Assembly (NCBI RefSeq): GCF_009758125.1
Contig: NZ_WRXO01000006.1
Coordinates: 248,001-312,000 of the forward strand
DNA: 64,000 nucleotides
Reading direction: 5' to 3'
Source of the DNA: Chitinophaga oryziterrae
GTDB taxonomy: Bacteria; Bacteroidota; Bacteroidia; Chitinophagales; Chitinophagaceae
The stretch's first letter is position 1. Each line of letters starts with the position of its first letter. Both the position numbers and the translations under genes were made by a program. Of the stretch, positions 1 to 7,850 are shown one piece after another. Below the pieces are notes generated by a model. That model made no database searches and was not told the DNA's origin. It saw only the letters and a program-made list of their open reading frames with translations.

Positions 1-44
1 ACGGAAGTATTCCCGTTAAAGATCTCACTAAAAAGACGCTCTAA
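1..44 (+). CDS. C-terminal end of a preceding CDS, possibly gluconate 2-dehydrogenase subunit 3-like
   Basis: One frame (codons from base 3) is open to a TAA at 42-44 and reads GSIPVKDLTKKTL before the stop. It ends 12 bases before the GMC dehydrogenase start, the spacing expected of an operon. In Bacteroidota the gene before such a GMC dehydrogenase is usually the small subunit-3 partner, so that is my guess. Only 13 residues are visible, which is too few to assign a family. Confidence 0.35.
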   Translation, partial: GSIPVKDLTKKTL

Positions 45-56
45 TTTTTCAATAGT

Positions 57-1766
57 ATGGCTAACATCAACACTAGTGCTAAAGACCGCACGTTCGATGC
101 CATTGTTATAGGCTCGGGTATCAGCGGTGGATGGGCAGCAAAGGAATTCACGGAAAAGGGACTCAAAACCCTGGTGCTGGAAAGAGGCCGTGATGTTAAA
201 CACTTAAAGGATTATCCTACCACAAATATGTATCCCTGGGAATTTCCTCACAGAGGGGAGGTCCCGGAGGCGATAAAGGCAGAAAACCCTTCTATCAGCC
301 GTTGTTATGCTTTTAAAGAAGATGCCATGCACTTCTTTGTAAAGGACAAGGAGCATCCTTATATACAGGACAAACCCTTCGACCTGATCCGCGGATACCA
401 GGTAGGGGGTAAATCCCTGATGTGGGCAAGACAGACACAACGCTGGAGTAACTTCGACTTTGAAGGTCCTGCAAGGGACGGCTTTGCGGTCGACTGGCCT
501 ATCCGTTATGAAGATATCGCTCCCTGGTACAGCTACGTGGAGAAATTCGTAGGTATTTCCGGTAATAAGGATGGTATTCCCAATCTGCCGGATGGTGAGT
601 TCCTGCCTGCCATGGACCTTACAAGGGTAGAAACCTATTTTAAAGACTTTGTAGCCGCTAACTATAAGGACCGCCACGTGATCTACGGTCGTTGTGCACA
701 CCTCTCAGAACCGCAGCCTATTCATATTGAACAGGGTAGGGTAAAATGCCAGAAGAGGACCTTGTGCCAGCGCGGGTGTCCGTTCGGGGGCTATTTCAGC
801 AGTAACTCGTCTACACTGCCCTGGGCGGAAAAGACCGGTAATCTCACTATGCGTCCTTTCTCTGTGGTACATTCTATCATCTATGATGAAAAGAGGGGTA
901 AGGCTACCGGCGTAAGGGTGGTGGATACCAATACCAAAGAGATGACGGAGTATTACGCTAATGTCATCTTTGTAAATGCGGCTGCTGTAAATACGAACCT
1001 CATATTACTGAACTCTGTCTCTCACCGCTTCCCGCAGGGCTTGGGCAATGACAGCGGCGTATTGGGTAAGTACTTTGCTTTCCATAACTACCGGGGTCAT
1101 ATCTCTGCCCAGTATGACGGGTTTAAAGACATTACCACAGATGGACGCCGTCCAACCAGCGCTTACCTGCCAAGGTTCAGGAATGTGCAGAAACAGGAAA
1201 CTGATTTTCTGCGTGGTTATGCTGCCGGCTTTAATGGCGGCCGCCGCTTAACCTCTGACGATAGTGGTTTTGGGGTTGGATTGAAAGACAGGATCTCCAA
1301 TGAAGAACTGGGGCCCTGGTATGTTGGTTCTCATATGATGGGAGAAACGATCCCTAAAGAAGAGAGTCAGCTTACTTTGGATAAAACCAGCAAAGATGAA
1401 TGGGGTATTCCAACCGTACATATCAATGTTGGTTATGACGATAATGACGAGAAAATGCTGAAGGATTTCTTTGAGCAGATGACCGAAATGTATACAAAAG
1501 CAGGCTTTACCAATATCAAAACGGGCGATTCCCACCAGGCACCCGGACTGGATATTCATGAAATGGGCGGGGTACGTATGGGGCATGATCCTAAAACATC
1601 CATGCTCAATAAATGGAACCAGCTGCATGCCTGTAACAACGTATATGTAACAGACGGCGCCTGTATGACTTCCACCTCTACACAAAATCCATCCCTGACT
1701 TACATGGCCTTAACGGCAAGGGCAGTTGATCATGCTGTTACTGAACTGAAAAAAGGGAATATATAA
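57..1766 (+). CDS. GMC family FAD-dependent oxidoreductase (gluconate/sugar dehydrogenase flavoprotein type)
   Basis: This 569-residue flavoprotein oxidises an alcohol group on a sugar or polyol and passes electrons to a carrier. The dinucleotide-binding motif GSGISGGWAAKEF lies near residues 19-31. The C-terminal GMC signature is present, with the likely catalytic pair His501 (HEMGGVRMG) and Asn544 (TQNPSLTYMAL). Residues 230-250 carry several cysteines (KCQKRTLCQRGC), seen in the gluconate dehydrogenase-like branch. There is no obvious signal peptide; in this group the small subunit often carries the Tat signal. The start is ATG. The gene follows the end of a probable partner and is followed by a 440-base gap with repeats. 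The substrate cannot be deduced from sequence. Confidence 0.85.
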   Translation: MANINTSAKDRTFDAIVIGSGISGGWAAKEFTEKGLKTLVLERGRDVKHLKDYPTTNMYPWEFPHRGEVPEAIKAENPSISRCYAFKEDAMHFFVKDKEHPYIQDKPFDLIRGYQVGGKSLMWARQTQRWSNFDFEGPARDGFAVDWPIRYEDIAPWYSYVEKFVGISGNKDGIPNLPDGEFLPAMDLTRVETYFKDFVAANYKDRHVIYGRCAHLSEPQPIHIEQGRVKCQKRTLCQRGCPFGGYFSSNSSTLPWAEKTGNLTMRPFSVVHSIIYDEKRGKATGVRVVDTNTKEMTEYYANVIFVNAAAVNTNLILLNSVSHRFPQGLGNDSGVLGKYFAFHNYRGHISAQYDGFKDITTDGRRPTSAYLPRFRNVQKQETDFLRGYAAGFNGGRRLTSDDSGFGVGLKDRISNEELGPWYVGSHMMGETIPKEESQLTLDKTSKDEWGIPTVHINVGYDDNDEKMLKDFFEQMTEMYTKAGFTNIKTGDSHQAPGLDIHEMGGVRMGHDPKTSMLNKWNQLHACNNVYVTDGACMTSTSTQNPSLTYMALTARAVDHAVTELKKGNI

Positions 1767-1770
1767 GAAC

Positions 1771-1880
1771 TGAATAGGAATTGAATAGGTTTATCCTACG
1801 TTTATCTTACGTCTTTTAACGTAGGATAAACGTAGGATAAACCTGTTTTATTCCTGTTCAGAAGCCCTTCAGTACCTTTT
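1771..1880. repeat. Intergenic array of diverged 11-bp units forming a long inverted repeat
   Basis: From 1771 the sequence falls into ten consecutive 11-bp units. Neighbouring units share words at the same offset: TGAATAGG at 1771 and 1782, ATC-TACGT at 1793 and 1804, ACGTAGG ending units at 1825 and 1836, ATAAAC at 1826 and 1837, CAG at 1859 and 1870. The left half (1783-1812) pairs with 1819-1853 with few mismatches around a six-base loop, so it can form a hairpin of about 40 bp. It lies between two convergent genes. The stretch 1881-1989 that follows holds no gene; CTGT recurs there at 1936, 1948, 1960 and 1971, a looser spacing of 11-12. Confidence 0.75.
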
Positions 1881-1989
1881 AAAGATATAAACAAAGAGAG
1901 GGATAAACCGGTTTTTCCGGTAAAACCGATATCTTCTGTACGCGAGCCTGTACTACAATCTGTCTAACACCTGTTATTACTACAAATAT

Positions 1990-2099
1990 AACTCCCCTAT
2001 AAGCCGACCTTATATAAGGTGGGCTTATAGGGGACTATGAGGGGGCTATGAGTGGGCTTATATGGGGCTTATAGTACCTTATACACTGGATTGTCTCAG
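1990..2099. repeat. Second 11-bp-register array with a 42-bp near-palindrome
   Basis: Ten further 11-bp units can be laid end to end from 1990. GCTTATA starts the units at 2023, 2056 and 2067, and the related GCTATGA starts the unit at 2045. Bases 1993-2034 form a palindrome with one mismatched pair, centred on the perfect 14-base ACCTTATATAAGGT at 2007-2020. The words differ from the array at 1771-1880, but the unit length and the inverted layout are the same. No reading frame is likely, because 11 is not a multiple of three. Confidence 0.75.
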
Positions 2100-2150
2100 G
2101 TTATGGATACCCGTAAATTATGAGTATCCCGTTCTGATATAAGTTTAAAC

Positions 2151-2193
2151 ATGAAAGAAGCCCTGCCAGGAATCCTGACAGGGCTTCTTTCAT
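2151..2193 (-). terminator. Strong stem-loop downstream of the glycosidase gene
   Basis: A 20-bp stem (arms 2151-2170 and 2174-2193, one mismatch) with a three-base loop lies 14 bases beyond the stop codon of the minus-strand glycosidase. Its A/T-rich outer end (GAAAGAAG/CTTCTTTC) supplies the T-rich 3' side in either direction, so it may serve as a bidirectional terminator. Confidence 0.7.
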
Positions 2194-2207
2194 TGATAAA
2201 ACCTGCA

Positions 2208-3863
2208 TTATTCATTGATCCGGAACTTCTCGGTAGCTCCGATAACATCCTTGGTACAGGTCATAGCCTGCGTTCCATTCTCACTGGAAACATACTTCCC
2301 GTTATTCCCTCTGAAAGAAACAGAGCCATCCGCATTCTTAATCCAGTCAAATTGTTCCCATGGGCCAATTGCTGTACGGTTGCAGTTCATCGCCTGTGTC
2401 CCGTTTTCAGAACATACGTACTTATCGCTGTTTTTCAGGGCTACTTTACCGCCACCGCCGTCAAGCACTGCAAACTGTTCCCAGCCCTGTGCAACGGTAC
2501 GGTTACAGTTCATTGCCTGCTGACCATTCTCAGAAGACACATAGAGCCCATTAGCGCCTTTAATTGTCACTGTCTGCCCGATTGGTACATCACCAGTATT
2601 GCTGCCAATAACGGGCTGCGTAGGGCGCGTAGCCGTCAATGCGATCAGTCCTTTCAGCATCTTCGCACCGTCGCCTGTTAAACGCAGGTAATAATCAGCA
2701 GAACAGGGCACACCATCTTCATCCAGCGTAACGAAAGAAGAACCGGCAGGGATCATAGAGGCATTCTCCGCTGTCTTGGCGATCTGGTTCCCTTCGTTAT
2801 ATTCATCAAACATAGAAATATAGATCCCCTGGCAACCTACACGGACCATATTATAAAACTGTCTCCACATAAAATCTCCATGCGCACGCTGACGCTCCTG
2901 TAAATCTCCCGGTAAGATACAAGGCTGATAGTCGATACCATTGGCATTACAATAAGCCTGGTCCGGCGTATTTACATTGGTATAGAAATTATCTGCATCA
3001 CCTACATTACCGATACGTCCAACCATCCAGGGAGAGATCATATTCAGCGCTTTGTAGGTATCGATAAAGTTGGGTCTTGAATCGCTGTTCTGTTCGCGCC
3101 AGTGTGTAGGTATTCCGCCAATCACATAACAACCCTGGCTTTTGAACCAGTTAATTACTTCCAGGCATACCGCAGCAGACCAGGGATGATTATCATCATT
3201 AAATCCAAATCCCCAGATACAAACCACAGGTTTGCCATTCTGCCTGGCATACGCTGAGGATGCAGTATAGGCAGACATTTTATTTGTCCAGTCTGTCTTT
3301 AATTCCGACTGCATATTCGTCCAGCCGCTTACATCGTACATGATGTAAAACTTACGGCCATAGGTCTCTGCCGCTGTCTTTACTTTCGCAGTGATCGCAT
3401 CCCGGATCGGGCCTTCCTGTCCGTTCGGATTAAAGCGCTGTAAGGCAGCAGCATCAATACCATTCTGCTGCATCCACAGGAAATGTGTGTTCACTGTCTG
3501 GTCTGTAAAGGAGGAAAACAGTTTCGCAGGCTGACCGTTATTGAGGTTAGAAAAGGCTGTCTGGAAAGTAGTGGAATAATCCCTTACGTCCGGCCAGGAT
3601 TTAATACCAAGATTGGTAGGGGAAGGTGGCTGTGACCAGTTTTGTGTATAGTGCCACCAGGCATTAATCGGAGAGCCGTCTCCCGTGCATGCAAACCAAC
3701 CCTGATAACCAACGGTTACTTTACCGACCACATCTCCGGCAGGAGACGCCTGGGAAGTGACCGCCAGGGATTTCGCATTTAATTTGTCCGTCAGATCTTT
3801 TTTGGAACAACTCACGGCTAACAGGCTGATAGCCGCAAATAAAACACTGTTTAGGTTTTTCAT
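2208..3863 (-). CDS. Glycoside hydrolase family 71/99-like lipoprotein with C-terminal beta-trefoil (fascin-like) domain
   Basis: The 551-residue product starts with a lipoprotein signal ending LLAVSC (Cys19), so it should be anchored in a membrane, probably the outer one. Residues about 45-400 resemble bacterial GH71/GH99-like endo-glycosidases (GYQGWFACTGDGSPINAWWHY near the start, later an MFDEYNEGNQ stretch with acidic residues). Residues about 428-551 hold three repeats of about 40 residues, each with SENGxQAMxC, typical of a fascin-like beta-trefoil that binds sugars. Likely role: attack on a mannan or other polysaccharide at the cell surface. It is transcribed alone and ends at a strong stem-loop. 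The exact substrate is unknown. Confidence 0.8.
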   Translation of the reverse strand: MKNLNSVLFAAISLLAVSCSKKDLTDKLNAKSLAVTSQASPAGDVVGKVTVGYQGWFACTGDGSPINAWWHYTQNWSQPPSPTNLGIKSWPDVRDYSTTFQTAFSNLNNGQPAKLFSSFTDQTVNTHFLWMQQNGIDAAALQRFNPNGQEGPIRDAITAKVKTAAETYGRKFYIMYDVSGWTNMQSELKTDWTNKMSAYTASSAYARQNGKPVVCIWGFGFNDDNHPWSAAVCLEVINWFKSQGCYVIGGIPTHWREQNSDSRPNFIDTYKALNMISPWMVGRIGNVGDADNFYTNVNTPDQAYCNANGIDYQPCILPGDLQERQRAHGDFMWRQFYNMVRVGCQGIYISMFDEYNEGNQIAKTAENASMIPAGSSFVTLDEDGVPCSADYYLRLTGDGAKMLKGLIALTATRPTQPVIGSNTGDVPIGQTVTIKGANGLYVSSENGQQAMNCNRTVAQGWEQFAVLDGGGGKVALKNSDKYVCSENGTQAMNCNRTAIGPWEQFDWIKNADGSVSFRGNNGKYVSSENGTQAMTCTKDVIGATEKFRINE

Positions 3864-4094
3864 TTTGCTTTACATGTTTATGATGAGGAAAAGGTAGACG
3901 ATATAGGTACCGGCAAAATTGGCTACAGGTTTACATAAAACGTATATGGCTATCCGCTTAGTATGCAGAGGCAGAAATATCCGGCAGTTCCTTATAAATA
4001 ATAACGCTTCTTCAGTTTGGCTACAATTTTATTCATTCCGGCTACTGCCGGATTTCGGGAAGAGCTGACTTTTGCAATACAAAAAGTAACAAAC

Positions 4095-4898
4095 ATGAAG
4101 ACAATTTTCATCACAGGCGCATCAGCAGGCCTGGGCAAAGCAACAGCCAGGTTATTTCAGTCAAAAGGATGGAAGGTGATTGCAACCATGCGCAACCCGG
4201 AGAAAGAAACTGAACTGACCCAACTTGAAAACGTGATCCTGCTTCCCCTTGATATTACAGATCCTGAGCTGATCAACACCACTATTAGCCGTGCATTGGA
4301 GCTTACAGACATCGATGTGGTCTTTAACAATGCAGGATATGGTTTAGTGGGCGCTTTGGAGGATAACACCGATGAGCAGATAACCAAACAGATTGAAACC
4401 AATCTTACAGGTGTATTGAGGGTAACAAAGGCCTTTATTCCTTATTTCAAGAAAAAGAAAAGTGGATTGTTCTTAACGACCACCTCAGTTTGCGGGTTCT
4501 CGTCCAATCCTTTATCATGTGTATACAATGCAACGAAGTGGGCCCTGGAAGGCTGGAGCGAGAGTATATCTTATGATCTTGCACAGTTTAACATAGGAAT
4601 TAAGACGATTGCCCCTGGCGGGATAAAAAGCAATTTTATCAATGTTATGCAGGTTTCGGCCAATAGCGAGTATGATGCATTGAACAGCCGTTTGGGTGAA
4701 CTCTTTAGCGATGGTACGCTCATAGAGTTTACGGAACCGGAGACGATCGCGGAAGTTGTTTACGGGGCAGCTACCGATGGAAAGGACCAGTTGAGGTACC
4801 TGGCCGGAAATGATGCAAAAAGAATATTTAAGCAGCGTCTGGAGCAAGGTGCGGAGGCTTTCAGGATTGGAATGAAAAAGTTGTTCAATCTTAAATAA
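4095..4898 (+). CDS. Short-chain dehydrogenase/reductase (SDR family)
   Basis: This 267-residue classical SDR has the N-terminal NAD(P)-binding motif TGASAGLG (residues 7-14), the NNAG motif, and the catalytic residues Ser131, Tyr144 and Lys148 (YNATK). An upstream in-frame TTG at 4017 would add 26 residues before the Rossmann strand. The ATG at 4095 puts the motif at the usual distance from the N-terminus and is preferred. It is convergent with an AraC regulator and separated from it by a bidirectional terminator. The physiological substrate is not visible; enzymes of this sort are often annotated only as oxidoreductases. Confidence 0.85.
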   Translation: MKTIFITGASAGLGKATARLFQSKGWKVIATMRNPEKETELTQLENVILLPLDITDPELINTTISRALELTDIDVVFNNAGYGLVGALEDNTDEQITKQIETNLTGVLRVTKAFIPYFKKKKSGLFLTTTSVCGFSSNPLSCVYNATKWALEGWSESISYDLAQFNIGIKTIAPGGIKSNFINVMQVSANSEYDALNSRLGELFSDGTLIEFTEPETIAEVVYGAATDGKDQLRYLAGNDAKRIFKQRLEQGAEAFRIGMKKLFNLK

Positions 4899-4902
4899 AG
4901 CG

Positions 4903-4933
4903 AAAAAGACAGTTCCGGATGGACTGTCTTTTT
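4903..4933. terminator. Bidirectional terminator between SDR and AraC genes
   Basis: A perfect 11-bp stem AAAAAGACAGT / ACTGTCTTTTT surrounds a nine-base loop, starting four bases after the SDR stop. The A-run on one side and T-run on the other make it functional in both directions for the two convergent genes. Confidence 0.8.
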
Positions 4934-4970
4934 ATTTAAACCAGGCAGGACGTTTTTAAAACCGCTTAAA

Positions 4971-5885
4971 TCAGATAATACAGGACTGATAAGCCTTTGG
5001 TGTAGTACCTTCCGTCTTCTTAAAGATCCGTACGAAATAATTAACATCAGAGAAGCCACAGAGCTTACTTACCGTACCTATATTATGATGAGGATTGCTT
5101 AATAATTGTTTGGCCAGCTTCACTCTTTCCCTGTTAATATATTCAAGCGGTGTAATACCGAATTGTTCTTTAAACCATTTGAAAAACATATTACGACTTA
5201 AATAAGCCTTTCTGCTCAAAGCGTCTACTGCTATCTTTTCAGTAAGGTGCTCATGTATATAATTCAGCACATAATTCAGCCTGTTGTGATTATTATCAGC
5301 ATTACTGTCCAGGACTACCTGTTGCAGATGCTGTGTCTGTATCAGGCGGATTAATAATTCTTTCAGATGAAGATCAGCATAGATGTTTTTAGCTTTATCC
5401 GTACTGCTGCAAACACGGATCAGTTTATTGATCAGATCTGTTACTTCATGATCATTCTCAAAATGGTATTGATTAAAAGTGAGATTCCAGTGATGTTGTT
5501 CCTCTCCGGTATTATAATAATTATCAAGATAATTCACCGTATCCCTGATATATCTATCGTCAACTGCCAGGGCAATACACTGGGTAGGATTATCAGCAGA
5601 TGCTTCCGGGAAATCAATGATCATTGTTTCGTTGGGAGGAACGATCACCGTTTCTCCGGGAAGATAATCAAAGGAAGGTTTATCGAAAAGATGCATCACC
5701 TTTTTACCACGTATCATACTCGTGATTACCATATCACTGAATGTTAAAGGGACATGTAATGCATGCTGATAGCTCTCAAAAATATTCAGTTCACAATTTT
5801 TCAGATTGAAGATACGCCTGTTCTCTATCAGCGTCTGCAATTCCTGTGGCCTCGTAAGAGTTGGCTGCTGCAATAAGTTTTTCAC
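4971..5885 (-). CDS. AraC family transcriptional regulator
   Basis: The 304-residue protein has an N-terminal cupin-like ligand-sensing region (about 1-180) and a C-terminal pair of helix-turn-helix motifs (about 205-300) with the AraC signature around GFSDVNYFVRIFKKTEGTTPKAYQ. The only possible start is GTG at 5885, because an in-frame stop lies just upstream and there is no ATG. A TAATTTTG element upstream fits a Bacteroidota -7 box. It is convergent with the SDR gene, so a regulatory link is possible but unproven. The 5' flank carries four TGTCAA words that could be operator half-sites. Confidence 0.85.
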   Translation of the reverse strand: MKNLLQQPTLTRPQELQTLIENRRIFNLKNCELNIFESYQHALHVPLTFSDMVITSMIRGKKVMHLFDKPSFDYLPGETVIVPPNETMIIDFPEASADNPTQCIALAVDDRYIRDTVNYLDNYYNTGEEQHHWNLTFNQYHFENDHEVTDLINKLIRVCSSTDKAKNIYADLHLKELLIRLIQTQHLQQVVLDSNADNNHNRLNYVLNYIHEHLTEKIAVDALSRKAYLSRNMFFKWFKEQFGITPLEYINRERVKLAKQLLSNPHHNIGTVSKLCGFSDVNYFVRIFKKTEGTTPKAYQSCII

Positions 5886-5924
5886 CTGAGTGGAATTTGT
5901 TCTCTCAAGTTAACTTTATTCTGT

Positions 5925-5958
5925 CAAAATTAAAAGTGTTATTTTGTCCTGTTGTCAA
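5925..5958 (-). promoter_or_regulatory. Candidate promoter of the AraC regulator gene
   Basis: Read on the minus strand, TAATTTTG (5932-5925) matches the Bacteroidota -7 consensus TAnnTTTG exactly. A TTG at 5958-5956 could be the -33 element, though the 23-base spacing is longer than the usual 19-21. Transcription would start near 5921, about 36 bases before the GTG start. Confidence 0.4.
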
Positions 5959-5967
5959 GTGCATATT

Positions 5968-6237
5968 TCAGCAATGTAGAAAAATTCTCACTGTCAACTT
6001 CAGTGCTTCCGGTTCTCTGTCAATATCAGGCCGGGTAAAATATATTGGTGCAGATGTTATATACGGTGTAAGTATTGCGCCGACGGTTTTGTAATACATT
6101 GCTTCAAGTTCATTTAAGTCATTTATTGGCTGGTGATTAACCTGCTGAAGTCCTTCCATATTGATGGCTTTTGCTGCACAATCAGCGGGCACTATGTTTA
6201 AACCGCTATTTAAGCTATCTACCGGTAGTTGAATCAT
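5968..6237 (-). CDS. Uncharacterised 89-residue ORF of doubtful status
   Basis: An open frame on the minus strand begins with ATG at 6237, just downstream of the 11-bp repeat array, and runs 89 residues to a stop at 5968. I do not recognise the product. Its central part (NDLNELEAMYYKTVGAILT) looks protein-like, but there is no signal peptide, motif or known partner. The frame extends upstream through the repeat array to 6339, which argues that part of the openness is chance. It may be a real small gene, the tail of a decayed gene, or noise. The rest of 5886-6248 holds only the AraC promoter region and TGTCAA words. Confidence 0.25.
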   Translation of the reverse strand: MIQLPVDSLNSGLNIVPADCAAKAINMEGLQQVNHQPINDLNELEAMYYKTVGAILTPYITSAPIYFTRPDIDREPEALKLTVRIFLHC

Positions 6238-6248
6238 ATTTCCGGACT

Positions 6249-6402
6249 GTCTTATAGTAGTATAGGAGTTCGGGGAGACATCGGGGAGTGTTATGGAATT
6301 GGAGATACGTTGAACATAGGTTGAACATACTTGGGGCATTTCCGAAGCATCAAAGTATGTTCAACCTATCTCGTAGCTATGTTCAAAGTATGTTCTACTC
6401 TC
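6249..6402. repeat. Third 11-bp-register array, 14 units, with inverted halves
   Basis: Fourteen consecutive 11-bp units can be laid from 6249 to 6402. CGGGGAG starts units at 6271 and 6282. CAT starts units at 6315, 6326, 6337 and 6348. TAT ends the units starting at 6348, 6359, 6370 and 6381. GTTC starts those at 6359, 6381 and 6392. The left word TTGAACATA (6310-6318 and 6321-6329) is the complement of TATGTTCAA on the right (6356-6364 and 6378-6386). Bases 6319-6332 pair perfectly with 6353-6366 around a 20-base loop. The 6403-6527 stretch that follows holds nothing I can identify. Confidence 0.75.
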
Positions 6403-6527
6403 AGAGACACAGTCATCTCCTCTGGCTGGGTTTACTGTGAAATCCTGGGAAAACTTCCTAAGGGAATAAGTTTTGTTGGCTGGGTTTTACGCGGAATATT
6501 TGGCTGGTTTTCCGTGAAATACTCAAA

Positions 6528-6704
6528 TTATTCGCCAGAGGTCAATTTTTCTATATCATCCAGATCCTTATGTCTGCCTGCCGCCTTTTTCGCTTCGATA
6601 AGATTATTTAAATGTAGAAACCTGATTTCTAATCCTTCCTCATTAAAAACCTGTGCTTGTGGAAAAGCATCATCAAATTCTACTCCATTGAAAATTGTAC
6701 CCAT
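6528..6704 (-). pseudogene. C-terminal stub of a nucleotidyltransferase-like (DUF6036-type) protein
   Basis: A 58-residue frame starts with ATG at 6704 and stops at 6528. It contains FLHLNNLIEAKKAAGRHKD followed by LDDIEKLT, the typical C-terminal end of small nucleotidyltransferase-fold proteins of the DUF6036 type, which are usually about 150 residues. The N-terminal catalytic part (Gly-Ser and metal-binding acidic residues) is missing. Its ATG overlaps the TGA of the upstream 68-residue gene (TGATG), so it is translationally coupled. I infer a remnant left by an internal deletion, though a functional mini-protein cannot be excluded. Confidence 0.6.
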
Positions 6705-6910
6705 CAGTTGTTAAGTTTCCTGCTGGAATGATAGCTTTTATCTAATTTAGGCTGATCTGACATAGAAAAGCCATAGGCCTGAGAAATAAGGTAATATGCC
6801 TGGCGTAAACGTTCTGGGTAAGAAACGTGCTTGTTGTACACATTTGCAGCATCTGCTTCTTTAAATGTCATCATCCTGAATGCAGTTCTATCGAATTTAT
6901 AATCAGCCAT
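6704..6910 (-). CDS. Small conserved protein coupled to the nucleotidyltransferase stub
   Basis: This 68-residue protein (MADYKFDRTAFRMMTFKEAD at the start, then ERLRQAYYLISQAYGF, then a Pro-poor basic tail) resembles a small Bacteroidota family that I recall as the upstream partner of nucleotidyltransferase-like genes. The ATG at 6910 is preferred to a TTG two codons upstream. The stop overlaps the start of the next gene by one base. Function unknown; the pair layout is reminiscent of a toxin-antitoxin or nucleotidyltransferase module, but with the partner truncated it may be inactive. Confidence 0.65.
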   Translation of the reverse strand: MADYKFDRTAFRMMTFKEADAANVYNKHVSYPERLRQAYYLISQAYGFSMSDQPKLDKSYHSSRKLNN

Positions 6911-7107
6911 AGACAAATTTAGTGATAAATGTACGAATTCGGTGGCAAGAAGGCAATTTGTAGTAAAGGCTACGAAACAAGGTATTGGGAATTCGTTAGT
7001 TTTGAATTAATTTATATTGATAATTAATTAGTTATATGGATTTTTAATTTATTTAACAGACCTCCAATTAGGGAGCTTGTTATTGAATATAGAAAAGGTA
7101 GTAAAGC

Positions 7108-7611
7108 TCATCTCTCAATCTTATGGGCATCATCATCCCAATAAGTTGGGTGAAACACAAATCCAATCTTCTTTACATCATCGTAGGTAAAATCGTTGTT
7201 TTTAAAAACCTTAACCGTTTTTAAAATTGGGCTGATCACTATCCACCTCCCAAAACGGCAGTTGTAGAATCAGTAAAGAAATTCTTTACTGAAAAATCCC
7301 AAGACGCCGAAGAGTCAGGCTTAATTGACTTCAATTCATATTCCATTTGATGCCAAATTTTAAACACGTCTCCAAAAGCCAATAAAATAGAAGAATGGTC
7401 CTCTGTCCAATGTGCATAAAAAACCCCTCCAGTCAGGATTGGCAGTTTATCTTCATTTGTAAGCTTCAAATTCAAATGGGCACTATCCCTTTTTAGATTA
7501 TATTTTACTAAGACTTTCGATTTTACAATTCCCATCAGAATAGACATATTTTTGAGCCATAACATTCCAGCCCATAAAAAATAGAATAAGTACAACAGCT
7601 AATTTTTTCAT
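7108..7611 (-). pseudogene. Frameshifted gene for a small secreted protein
   Basis: An ATG at 7611 opens a clear signal peptide (MKKLAVVLILFFMGWNVMAQ), but this frame stops after 37 residues. The protein-like sequence continues in another frame (about 7510 down to 7239: KVLVKYNLKRDSAHLNLKL and on to FTDSTTAVL). It then goes on in a third frame (FGRWIVISPILKTVKVFKNN and on to PTYWDDDAHKIER) to a TGA at 7108. At least two frameshifts are therefore needed to restore one product of about 160 residues. Family not recognised. Either the gene is decayed or the assembly carries errors here. Confidence 0.65.
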
Positions 7612-7850
7612 GCGAATGTGTTTTATTTATTTTAATGTGCCCAGTAAGTCCATTGTTCGCAATGTCATTTTGAAAATGTACAAAGTTTCGACTATGTTAT
7701 GTAAAGAACTTTAAATTTGACTAAATCAAGCTAAGCTATTTCCGAATAATAATAAAGTACGATTGTGCTATTAATAAATACGAAAACATTCGATGCTACT
7801 TAGGTGTTACTGATATTGCATTATTGTTTAACGACAAAATAAATTCCACT

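Noticed and set aside
2151..2681. Plus-strand open frames opposite the glycosidase tail
   Set aside because: They are shadows of the repeated beta-trefoil coding sequence on the other strand and begin inside the terminator stem.
6331..6714. Plus-strand open frame of 127 codons
   Set aside because: It is antisense to the coupled minus-strand stub with a recognisable C-terminal motif and starts inside the 11-bp array; its translation shows no domain.
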